Part shown: piece by piece, positions 7,705 through 14,116 of the stretch
Position numbering within the stretch: the stretch's first letter is position 1
Layout of the letters: each line of letters starts with the position of its first letter
Assembly: GCA_964513925.1 (NCBI GenBank)
Contig: CAZENR010000010.1
Location: 1 to 50,658 of the forward strand
From: DAORHV01 sp964513925
Lineage (GTDB): Bacteria > Patescibacteriota > Gracilibacteria > Peribacterales > Peribacteraceae
Direction: 5' to 3'
DNA: 50,658 bases
Translations under genes and position numbers: made by a program
The notes under the pieces: model-generated
Told to the model about the DNA's origin: nothing
Seen by the model: only the letters and a program-made list of their open reading frames with translations
Databases searched by the model: none

Positions 7705-8430
7705 ATGCAGACATACACGCTCTCCCCTGCTCGGCAACTGAAGGTGGTAACCCTCGGCATTGCTGCCGCGGCCACGTTGTATCTGGCCCTTGCTCTGCTT
7801 GCCGAACCGGTCAGCGGCTTCCTGGCGCGCGCAGCATCTTCCACGGGTACGACGGTGGTGAGCCTGACTGTCGTCAGCACCACGTCCATTACCTGTTCCA
7901 ACGCCGTGTCCATTACCACGGCCACAGGTGCTACTGCCGGCCAGTACCACGGTACCGGTGGCACGTACGCCAAGTGCACGGTGGTAACCAGCAACTCCCA
8001 GGGCTACACCCTGCGCTGGGTTATTACCACGGGTTCGGGCGGATACGGTACGGGTCACTTAAACAGCATGAACGTCACCGGCGGGCAGCCGGACAAGATC
8101 TTGGCCTACAAGCCAGCAACAGCCGGAACGCCGGAAACATTCGGCGCCCCCAACACCCCAAACCCCAACACCACCTCGCGCTGGGCAGCCCGCGTGAAGT
8201 CGGCTAGTACCACCAGCAGCGGTTCAGGCAAAGACTGGGGTACCGATGGCAGCACGGAAAAGTGGCTGAACGTGGGTACCGGTGCGCAGGTCAGCTTGGT
8301 CAAGCGCACCACAGAAACGACCGGCGACACCGAGTACATTCAGTTCAAGGCGTACATCGGCTCCAGCTCGGCACAGCCATCGGGTATTTATCGCGCCACG
8401 GTGCTCATTACCGCCAACGACAACTACTAA
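7705..8430 (+). CDS. Secreted surface protein, tandem paralog 3
   Basis: 241 residues. The first about 110 codons are almost identical in DNA to paralog 1 (signal peptide LKVVTLGIAAAATLYLALAL and the region up to the second Cys). The middle (PDKILAYKPATAGTPETF ... PNPNTTSRWAA) is closer to paralog 2. This mosaic suggests recent duplication or gene conversion among the three copies. The start is placed at ATG 7705, just downstream of the promoter. Same predicted surface role as paralogs 1 and 2. Confidence 0.85.
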   Translation: MQTYTLSPARQLKVVTLGIAAAATLYLALALLAEPVSGFLARAASSTGTTVVSLTVVSTTSITCSNAVSITTATGATAGQYHGTGGTYAKCTVVTSNSQGYTLRWVITTGSGGYGTGHLNSMNVTGGQPDKILAYKPATAGTPETFGAPNTPNPNTTSRWAARVKSASTTSSGSGKDWGTDGSTEKWLNVGTGAQVSLVKRTTETTGDTEYIQFKAYIGSSSAQPSGIYRATVLITANDNY

Positions 8431-8463
8431 GTCGACAAGTTGTATTTGCGAGTCGCGCAGTTT

Positions 8464-8472
8464 TGGTATGCT
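8464..8472 (+). promoter_or_regulatory. Extended -10 promoter of purC, leaderless candidate
   Basis: TG-G-TATGCT with 6 nt (CCGCGC) between the hexamer and the ATG at 8479. The same TGGTATGCT-N6-ATG arrangement occurs before rpiB. Confidence 0.6.
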
Positions 8473-8478
8473 CCGCGC

Positions 8479-9459
8479 ATGCCAACATCCTCTCCCGTCG
8501 ACATCGCCAAGATTCGCCCCTTCCTTGCAACAACGCTGGAGGGAACGGATTTTTCATTCTTGGGACCCAAATACACCGGCAAAGTGCGCGATGTGTATGG
8601 CCGTGGGAATCAAAGCGTGCTCATTGCCACGGACCGCCAGTCTGCATTCGATATCAATTGGTGTTCCATCCCGCTTAAAGGTCAAACGCTCAACCAGCTG
8701 AGTGCTTGGTGGTTCGAGCAGATACAAGACATCATGCCGACGCACATTATTGCCGTCCCAGATGAAAACGCGGCAGTAGTAAAGAAGCTCACTATGCTTA
8801 AGGTGGAAATCGTGGTACGCGCCTACCTCACAGGATCAACTGGAACCTCTGCATGGGTAAACTACAACAACGGCGTGCGGAATTATTGCGGCAACAAGCT
8901 GCCGGAAGGCATGGTGAAGAGCCAGAAATTCGCCACGCCAATCATCACCCCCACAACCAAGGGCGAGCATGATGAGCTCATCGATCCAGCAGGCATTATC
9001 GAGCGCAAGTTGGCTACGAAGGAGCAGTGGGCTGAAATCAGCGAAAAGGCCTTGGCACTCTTCAAGCGCGGCCAAGAGATTGCGGCAAAACGAGGATTGA
9101 TCCTGGTAGATACGAAATACGAAATGGGATACGACGAGCAGGGTACGCTCACCATTGCCGACGAAGTACACACGCCGGACTCCTCCCGCTACTGGATCGC
9201 CGCAACCTACGAGGAACGCTTTGCCAAGAAGCAGGAACCCGAAAGTTTGGACAAGGAATTCTTCCGGTTGTGGCTGCGCGACCAAGGGTTCGACTATGGA
9301 AAGCCCAAACCGGACATTACCGACGACGTGCGTGCAATGCTGGCTGGAAAGTACATCGATCTGTACCAGCGCATGACCGGCCTGCAGTTTGCGTTCCCCA
9401 AGAGTGCCGACGTAGTCAGCCGTATCGAAAAAAACCTGAAGGGGTATTTCAAGTTGTAG
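8479..9459 (+). CDS. purC: Phosphoribosylaminoimidazole-succinocarboxamide synthase
   Basis: 326 residues. SAICAR synthase joins aspartate to CAIR in purine synthesis, using ATP. Recognisable blocks: GKVRDVYGRGNQSVLIATDR near the N-terminus (ATP-binding loop), SAFDIN, VVRAYLTGSTGTSAW, the KGEHDELI region, and DTKYEMGYDEQG ... ADEVHTPDSSRYW (metal and substrate binding). The length fits the longer, yeast-like form. ATG 8479 follows a TATGCT hexamer by 6 nt. No other purine gene is adjacent, so it is either an isolated remnant of a pathway encoded elsewhere or serves salvage of an intermediate; this window cannot decide. Convergent with the DUF192 gene. Confidence 0.95.
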   Translation: MPTSSPVDIAKIRPFLATTLEGTDFSFLGPKYTGKVRDVYGRGNQSVLIATDRQSAFDINWCSIPLKGQTLNQLSAWWFEQIQDIMPTHIIAVPDENAAVVKKLTMLKVEIVVRAYLTGSTGTSAWVNYNNGVRNYCGNKLPEGMVKSQKFATPIITPTTKGEHDELIDPAGIIERKLATKEQWAEISEKALALFKRGQEIAAKRGLILVDTKYEMGYDEQGTLTIADEVHTPDSSRYWIAATYEERFAKKQEPESLDKEFFRLWLRDQGFDYGKPKPDITDDVRAMLAGKYIDLYQRMTGLQFAFPKSADVVSRIEKNLKGYFKL

Positions 9460-9462
9460 GAT

Positions 9463-9553
9463 TCCATGAATCCAGGACTCCTTGAACTCCTGCAGGAGCG
9501 TCCGGAGGTCGTTGATTGGGAATCCTGGCGTCCAAGGACTCCTGGGAATCTCT
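9463..9553 (+). repeat. REP-like imperfect palindromic repeat between convergent genes
   Basis: Built from GGAATCCTGG/CCAAGGACTCC-type units in both orientations, including the palindrome CTCCTGCAGGAG. The 31-nt core at 9520-9550 matches 20541-20571 at about 26 of 31 positions. Both cores fold as TCCTGG-NGT-CC(A)AGGA with a conserved bulged A. Sits directly after purC and before the end of the DUF192 gene; possible terminator or dispersed element. Confidence 0.55.
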
Positions 9554-9558
9554 GTACG

Positions 9559-10026
9559 TTATGAGGGATTCATCACTCCCTGCAGCGATTGCACATCTAG
9601 CTTCCAGCCAATACCGATGTCATGTTTTGCTCGGAAGCCTTTATTCACTTCGAGAGCATAGACACCTGGTTCGGGAGCCGTGTAACGAGGGCAGGGCTCT
9701 TGCTCACACGGTCGCATATCCATGCCGGCAATAAAATTCCCAGATTCATCGAAAAAGATGATGTCCAAGGGAATCTTGGTATTCAGCATCCAGAAGGAAA
9801 GCACCTGCTTCGACGGGAAGACGAAGAGCATGCCTGCATCCTCTCCAAGCTCTGTGCGCTCCATCAGTCCGCGCGATCGGCTTTCTTGGGTATCGGCAAT
9901 TTCCGCCTGCACCACGACACTCTTGGCTCCGTCTGAGGACACGAGCGTTATGGACTTTGGGCCGCCGCAGGCTGCCAGGGTAAGCAAGAAAACGGGGAGA
10001 ACGGAGAGGAGGGAACACTTGCGCAT
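9559..10026 (-). CDS. DUF192 (COG1430) lipoprotein
   Basis: 155 residues with a lipoprotein signal (MRKCSLLSVLPVFLLTLAAC, lipobox LAAC) and one DUF192 domain. Diagnostic blocks: SRGLMERTEL, AGMLFVFPSKQVLSFWMLNT, IPLDIIFFDESGN, the PC ... CPRY cysteine pair and ALEVNKGF. The family is a small beta-barrel of unknown biochemical role, often exported. The start was placed at 10026, giving a proper lipoprotein signal, with a TACCCT hexamer 6 nt upstream. It lies 35 nt after rpe and may also be read from the rpiB-rpe transcript. Confidence 0.85.
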   Translation of the reverse strand: MRKCSLLSVLPVFLLTLAACGGPKSITLVSSDGAKSVVVQAEIADTQESRSRGLMERTELGEDAGMLFVFPSKQVLSFWMLNTKIPLDIIFFDESGNFIAGMDMRPCEQEPCPRYTAPEPGVYALEVNKGFRAKHDIGIGWKLDVQSLQGVMNPS

Positions 10027-10032
10027 GGCCGG

Positions 10033-10038
10033 AGGGTA
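10033..10038 (-). promoter_or_regulatory. -10-like hexamer of the DUF192 gene, leaderless candidate
   Basis: TACCCT on the minus strand, 6 nt before the ATG at 10026. No clear -35; supported mainly by the spacing shared with other genes here. Confidence 0.3.
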
Positions 10039-10061
10039 CGCCAAGACCGCCAGTGAGGCAA

Positions 10062-10703
10062 TTAGCCGCGCAAAGCCAAAATCGCTGCTGCGCGGTCTGC
10101 AGCCTTAAAGACGGAGCTGCCGGCAACAAGGTTGTTCACACCTGCGGCGCGTGCCAGGGCGGCGGTGGTGGCATCGATTCCTCCATCTATTTGCAGCATG
10201 AGCTTGGGGTGCGCCTTGCGCAGGGCCTTGGCTTTCTCAAGCGCCGAAGGGATGAATGCCTGTCCTCCGAATCCGGGGTTCACCGACATGATGAGCACCA
10301 TATCTACATCGTGTACGACATCGTCGATGGCAGTGACTGGTGTATCCGGGTTCAGTGCGATGCCAGCGGTACAACCCGTGGCATGAATGGCGTTAATCAG
10401 GGCTCTGCGTTCGGTAGTGGTCTTTACCACTTCGGCATGGAACGTGATGTGCTTCGCACCGGCCGCTACGAACTCCGAGACGCGCTCTGCGGGGTTGGTC
10501 ACCATGAGGTGTACGTCGATAAGCAACTTGGTCTTGAGACACTTCACCACCGGCGCACCAAAGCTCAAATTCGGTACAAAATGTCCGTCCATCACGTCTA
10601 TCTGCACCCAATCCGCCGATGCAATGGAGTCCATTTCGGACTGCAGTTTGCTAAAATCCGCCGCAAGGATGGAAGGCGCGATGATAACGGAAGATGCCGC
10701 CAT
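10062..10703 (-). CDS. rpe: Ribulose-phosphate 3-epimerase
   Basis: 213 residues, a TIM barrel interconverting ribulose-5-P and xylulose-5-P in the pentose phosphate pathway. Visible motifs: IIAPSILAADF, VQIDVMDGHFVPN (metal and catalytic Asp/His), DVHLMV, NPGFGGQAF and LQIDGGI. ATG 10703 was chosen because it begins at the conserved IAPSIL strand and follows the rpiB stop by one base (TGA-T-ATG). A start at 10733 would add ten unconserved residues overlapping rpiB. With rpiB it forms a two-gene pentose-phosphate unit, and tpiA is divergent upstream. Confidence 0.95.
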   Translation of the reverse strand: MAASSVIIAPSILAADFSKLQSEMDSIASADWVQIDVMDGHFVPNLSFGAPVVKCLKTKLLIDVHLMVTNPAERVSEFVAAGAKHITFHAEVVKTTTERRALINAIHATGCTAGIALNPDTPVTAIDDVVHDVDMVLIMSVNPGFGGQAFIPSALEKAKALRKAHPKLMLQIDGGIDATTAALARAAGVNNLVAGSSVFKAADRAAAILALRG

Positions 10704-10704
10704 A

Positions 10705-11151
10705 TCAGGAGTGGTAATCGGGAAACTGCTCAAGGCGTTTCTGGTGCCTACCGCCCTCGTACTCCGTTGTCAAAAACACATCTGCCATTTTGCAACCGAG
10801 CGCCGGTTCGGTAACGCGACCTCCCAAGCTCATGACGTGGGCGTTGTTATGCTTACGGGCCATTTCGGCATCCCACACGCTTACGCAGCGTGCACAGCGA
10901 ATTCCAGGCACTTTGTTTGCAACCATTGCTTCGCCGTTGCCGCTGCCACCGAAAATGATGCCCGGACACTTGTACTCCAAAACGGCAGCGCAGGCTTGCT
11001 GCATAATTGGCGGGTAGTCGCAGCTCTCTTCGGAAAACGTGCCGCAGTCCACAACGTCGATACCCTTGGCTACCAGATGAGCCTTTATCGCCTCCTTCAG
11101 CGTAAATCCGGCGTGATCGGTACCTAGAACGACTCTGGGTGGCAGCTTCAT
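10705..11151 (-). CDS. rpiB: Ribose-5-phosphate isomerase B, Glu-type
   Basis: 148 residues, RpiB/LacAB family, interconverting ribose-5-P and ribulose-5-P. The VVLGTDHAGF start and ARKHNNAHVMSLGGR block are diagnostic. Where Escherichia coli RpiB has its catalytic Cys, this protein reads GIIFGGSGNGEAMVANKVPG, the form seen in mycobacterial RpiB where a Glu (here Glu74) is the base. ATG 11151 follows TGGTATGCT by 6 nt. It is followed one base later by rpe. TGA is its stop codon, so the genetic code is standard. Confidence 0.95.
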   Translation of the reverse strand: MKLPPRVVLGTDHAGFTLKEAIKAHLVAKGIDVVDCGTFSEESCDYPPIMQQACAAVLEYKCPGIIFGGSGNGEAMVANKVPGIRCARCVSVWDAEMARKHNNAHVMSLGGRVTEPALGCKMADVFLTTEYEGGRHQKRLEQFPDYHS

Positions 11152-11157
11152 GTCACG

Positions 11158-11166
11158 AGCATACCA
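11158..11166 (-). promoter_or_regulatory. Extended -10 promoter of rpiB-rpe, leaderless candidate
   Basis: TG-G-TATGCT on the minus strand, 6 nt before the rpiB ATG; identical to the purC element. Divergent from the tpiA promoter within 65 nt. Confidence 0.6.
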
Positions 11167-11179
11167 AGCTCACAGACAA

Positions 11180-11208
11180 TTGAGAATGGCGCTCGAGTGG
11201 TGCAGAAT
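11180..11208 (+). promoter_or_regulatory. Promoter of tpiA, leaderless candidate
   Basis: TTGAGA (11180-11185), 17-nt spacer, CAGAAT (11203-11208), then 8 nt to the ATG at 11217. Confidence 0.5.
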
Positions 11209-11216
11209 GCATTCCG

Positions 11217-11924
11217 ATGCCACGCCGCCCTTTCATTGCCGCAAACTGGAAGATGAATCCTGTTCCGGCCGGCGCGTTGCAGCCCGGCTCGCCGTTCATG
11301 CCGCACACGCAAACGGATGTTGTTGTCTTTCCTGCATTCGTGAACATCCAAGAATGCTTGGCTTCTGGCTTGCAGGCAGGAGGCCAATGCGGGCACCCCA
11401 TGGATAATGGTGCGCATACCGGGGATACCAGCATGGCAATGCTGGCAACCATAGGATGCAAGTACGTGCTGTGCGGCCACTCGGAACGACGCGAGCACCA
11501 CCACGAAAGCAACGACGCCGTCGCCAAGCAAGTAGCCTCTGCGTTGCGCCATGGCATAACACCGGTGCTCTGTGTTGGCGAGACGGCGGACCAGCGCGAA
11601 ATGGACGAAACCGAAGAGGTGATCGCCGAGCAGCTGAACGCCGTGAAGTTGGACCCCAAAGTCATCGTCGCCTACGAGCCCGTGTGGGCGATCGGCAGCG
11701 GAAAAACAGCAACTCCCGGCGATGCGCAGAAGGTGCACAAGTTCATCCGCGGCATGCTGCCGAGCCCGGACATGCGCATCGTGTATGGCGGATCCATGAA
11801 CGCAAAAAACGCCAAGGAACTGCTGGAGCAGCCGGATATCGACGGCGGACTCATCGGGGGCGCCTCGCTCAAGCCGACCGAATTCGGCTCCATCGTTGCG
11901 GCTGCCGTACAAGCAAAGAAGTAA
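11217..11924 (+). CDS. tpiA: Triosephosphate isomerase
   Basis: 235 residues, slightly short for the family. It interconverts dihydroxyacetone phosphate and glyceraldehyde-3-phosphate in glycolysis. Catalytic residues are in place: AANWKMN (Lys12), VLCGHSERRE (His88), VAYEPVWAIGSGK (Glu154), and the phosphate-binding YGGSMNAKN and GGLIGGASL loops near the C-terminus. Divergent from rpiB-rpe and convergent with dprA, whose stop is 11 nt away. Together with rpe and rpiB this is a compact carbon-metabolism cluster. Confidence 0.96.
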   Translation: MPRRPFIAANWKMNPVPAGALQPGSPFMPHTQTDVVVFPAFVNIQECLASGLQAGGQCGHPMDNGAHTGDTSMAMLATIGCKYVLCGHSERREHHHESNDAVAKQVASALRHGITPVLCVGETADQREMDETEEVIAEQLNAVKLDPKVIVAYEPVWAIGSGKTATPGDAQKVHKFIRGMLPSPDMRIVYGGSMNAKNAKELLEQPDIDGGLIGGASLKPTEFGSIVAAAVQAKK

Positions 11925-11935
11925 GGCTGACTACA

Positions 11936-13018
11936 TCAGGCTCTCACCCACTTTCCTCCCCCCACGTTTTTCGCCGCACCCTTGATTTCGAGCATGGTGA
12001 GCGTGGCATTCAGCACGGCCGCATCCAGCTTGGCACGTACGACCAGGTCGTCCACCGGCTGAGGCATGGTGGTGAGTGCGGCCACGATGGCGGCTTCTTC
12101 AGGCGTGTCGGCGGTGAATGACACAGCTTCTTTGGCGGGGCAGCACACCACGCCCAGCTCGGCCAGCACCCCGGCGGCGGACGTGACCAACTTGGCCTGC
12201 CCGCTGGCGATGAACTTGTGGCAACCGGCGTACGAGGGATCGAAAATCTGCCCCGGCACCGCGAACACGTCGCGGTTGTATTCCAGCGCCAGCTCGGCGG
12301 TGATGAGAGAGCCACTATCCTCGGTAGCCTGCAACACGACGGTGCCTGCGCTGAGGCCCGCGATGATGCGGTTGCGGGCAGGGAACGTGTACCGGTCCGA
12401 ACGCACGTCGAGCGCGTATTCGGACAAGATGAGCCCGCCCGATTCCACGATCTTGTCGGCCAGTTTGGCATGCGCCGCCGGAAAGATGATCGCCAAACCG
12501 TGGCCCAGCACCGCGACGGTCTTGCCGCCCGCGGCCAGGGTCTCGCGTGCCACTTCCCCGTCTATGCCTTCCGCCAAACCGCTGACGGTGACTATGCCCG
12601 CCGCTACGACGGCCGGCGTGAATTCTGCAGTCACACGCTTGCCGTAGTCCGTCATCTCGCGCGAACCAACCATGCCCAGGCACGGCTGGTTCAGAATGGA
12701 AAGATCACCGCGCCAGTACAAGAACACCGGCGGGTCCGCGATGGTCCGCAGCGCCGCCGGGTAGTCCTCGTCATCGATATCGAGCATGGAGACGCCTCGT
12801 TTCTCCAGTTCCTTCAGGTACGCCTGCGGATCGAACTCCTCCAGACGGTTCAGTGCGCCGAGGATGGTGTCTTCGCGGCAACCGAGTTCCTTGAGGAGCT
12901 CCGGCGACACGTTGTCCATGGCGGCATCCAGCGAACCAAACCGCGCCAAAAGCGCGTCCCAGCGCTTCTTGGTAAGCACATTCATCCACGACCATTTCAG
13001 GAGTGTTTCGGGCTGCAT
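11936..13018 (-). CDS. dprA: DNA-processing protein DprA
   Basis: 360 residues. DprA/Smf binds incoming single-stranded DNA and loads RecA during natural transformation. An N-terminal helical region (KELGCREDTILGALNRL) precedes the Rossmann-like core: GMVGSREMTDYGKR, VSGLAEGIDGEVARETL, VAVLGHGLAIIFPAAH, LILSEYALD, FPARNRIIAGLSAGTVVLQA and SGSLITAELALEYNRDVFAVPG. A C-terminal winged-helix domain (about 300-360) is present. ATG 13018 starts MQPETLLK and follows TATACT by 9 nt; longer upstream frames would run into the tRNA gene. DprA suggests competence, a common feature of reduced CPR-type genomes. Confidence 0.95.
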   Translation of the reverse strand: MQPETLLKWSWMNVLTKKRWDALLARFGSLDAAMDNVSPELLKELGCREDTILGALNRLEEFDPQAYLKELEKRGVSMLDIDDEDYPAALRTIADPPVFLYWRGDLSILNQPCLGMVGSREMTDYGKRVTAEFTPAVVAAGIVTVSGLAEGIDGEVARETLAAGGKTVAVLGHGLAIIFPAAHAKLADKIVESGGLILSEYALDVRSDRYTFPARNRIIAGLSAGTVVLQATEDSGSLITAELALEYNRDVFAVPGQIFDPSYAGCHKFIASGQAKLVTSAAGVLAELGVVCCPAKEAVSFTADTPEEAAIVAALTTMPQPVDDLVVRAKLDAAVLNATLTMLEIKGAAKNVGGGKWVRA

Positions 13019-13027
13019 GCGTGGCTT

Positions 13028-13033
13028 AGTATA
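13028..13033 (-). promoter_or_regulatory. -10 of dprA, short-leader candidate
   Basis: TATACT on the minus strand ending 9 nt before the dprA ATG, so the 5' leader would be 0-3 nt. No strong -35. Confidence 0.45.
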
Positions 13034-13073
13034 CGGACGAATGACTGCCATGCGACGGTTTGCAGAGGAAGTA

Positions 13074-13102
13074 TTGCCAAAGCGGGGGTTTATCAACAGA
13101 AT
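13074..13102 (+). promoter_or_regulatory. Candidate promoter of tRNA-Thr
   Basis: TTGCCA (13074-13079), 17-nt spacer, CAGAAT (13097-13102). The -10 is identical to that of tpiA. It would give a precursor with about 150 nt upstream of the mature tRNA. Confidence 0.4.
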
Positions 13103-13168
13103 AAGCGGGCTCCGATTGTTCTTTCTATCGATAGAACCTCGCGCGTTCTCTCCCGTAAAAACCGGCGA

Positions 13169-13187
13169 AGACAGGCTCTGCCTGTCT
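13169..13187 (+). other. Perfect hairpin in the tRNA-Thr precursor region
   Basis: AGACAGGC-TCT-GCCTGTCT, an 8-bp stem with a 3-nt loop. No T-run follows, so it is not an obvious terminator. The rest of 13019-13258 holds no gene that I can support. Confidence 0.5.
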
Positions 13188-13258
13188 GGGGCCGCACCGC
13201 TTTCGGAAGAGAGAGCCCACGAGAGAAAAACCGAAGGTTTCGCTTTCGTGAGATTCAT

Positions 13259-13334
13259 GCCGACGTAGCTCAGTTGGTAGAGCAACGGTATCGTAAACCG
13301 TGGGTCACCGGTTCAATTCCGGTCGTCGGCTCCA
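13259..13334 (+). tRNA. tRNA-Thr, anticodon CGT
   Basis: 76 nt including an encoded CCA. Acceptor GCCGACG/CGTCGGC, D-stem GCTC/GAGC, anticodon stem ACGGT/ACCGT with loop ATCGTAA (anticodon CGT, reading ACG), T-stem ACCGG/CCGGT with loop TTCAATT, discriminator T. All four stems are perfectly paired. Confidence 0.97.
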
Positions 13335-13352
13335 TCCATCTCCAAAACGCAC

Positions 13353-14111
13353 TTACCGCACATCCAACAGCACTTCCGCCGTGCGTGCCTGTCCCCATGC
13401 GCGCAACGCCAATGTGAACACGTCGAAGGCAGCGCCCTCGGCTTGCTTTGTTTTGGCAGCAACTACGGCATCTTGTGCTGCTGCCAGCTGCAATTCCTGG
13501 CCTGCTGCGCCGTGTAACCCGCGCCCTGTAGCCGCATGTTGTACCGCTTGCACGGCATGGTCTGCTGACCGCAACGTGTATATGGAAATAGCCTGCATAT
13601 CATCGCGCTGCGAAACAGAGAGCATGGCACGGCTGGCACGTGTGCCAACAATGGACAGTTCGTTCTGTACTGATGCAATTTGCGGCAGAAGCGGCCCGGG
13701 CTGCTCTGGCAGCATGCCGTGCAGGAGCACCGTGTGTGCGCTAAGCGAAGCACTGAGCAATGTATGCAGCTGTACACTCGTCGCGGCATTGCTGCGAGCA
13801 AGCGCATCTATTGCCCGCGCAGCGTCCATGCCGCTATTGGCAAACGCCTTGGCCAAGGCTGCTATGGCAACCGGAGACGCTTCGCCGTTTTGCGCTAATT
13901 GCTGGGCTTCGCGAAGTCTCTCCTCAGATCGGTAAATGGCCACGTTTGCCCGTGCGATATCGGAACGCGCAAGAACTGATACGCCGGGTTCCAACACTGC
14001 GGTCTCCAGGAAGTAGAGAGGGTCTCCCGGAACCGAGGAAGCGCACATGATAACGAAGCCAGCTACAACCAACGACGTCACCAAGCCGGTGAAGAAGTTG
14101 CGATACAGCAT
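13353..14111 (-). CDS. Membrane-anchored helical protein, DUF5667-like
   Basis: 252 residues: one N-terminal signal/membrane helix (NFFTGLVTSLVVAGFVIMCA), then SSVPGDPLYFLETAVLEPGVS and NVAIYRSEERLREAQQLAQNG. This GDPLY-xLE ... ERRLxEAxxLA arrangement is that of DUF5667-type extracytoplasmic domains. The rest is Ala-rich and helical. It starts 5 nt after the stop of the SLH protein gene, so the two are probably cotranscribed. The family is often near sigma or surface genes, but its function is unknown. Confidence 0.65.
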   Translation of the reverse strand: MLYRNFFTGLVTSLVVAGFVIMCASSVPGDPLYFLETAVLEPGVSVLARSDIARANVAIYRSEERLREAQQLAQNGEASPVAIAALAKAFANSGMDAARAIDALARSNAATSVQLHTLLSASLSAHTVLLHGMLPEQPGPLLPQIASVQNELSIVGTRASRAMLSVSQRDDMQAISIYTLRSADHAVQAVQHAATGRGLHGAAGQELQLAAAQDAVVAAKTKQAEGAAFDVFTLALRAWGQARTAEVLLDVR

Positions 14112-14116
14112 TATTT

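Noticed and set aside
5871..8430. CRISPR-like or phase-variable repeat array in the triplicated genes
   Set aside because: The repetition is whole-gene paralogy; no short direct repeats with unique spacers and no homopolymer slippage tracts at starts.
13019..13258. Small gene between dprA and tRNA-Thr
   Set aside because: Frames exist but none has a plausible protein character; the stretch is better explained as divergent promoters and a tRNA precursor leader with hairpins.
12218..13417. 399-codon plus-strand frame across dprA and the tRNA
   Set aside because: Antisense to the conserved DprA core and runs through tRNA-Thr; no recognisable protein features.
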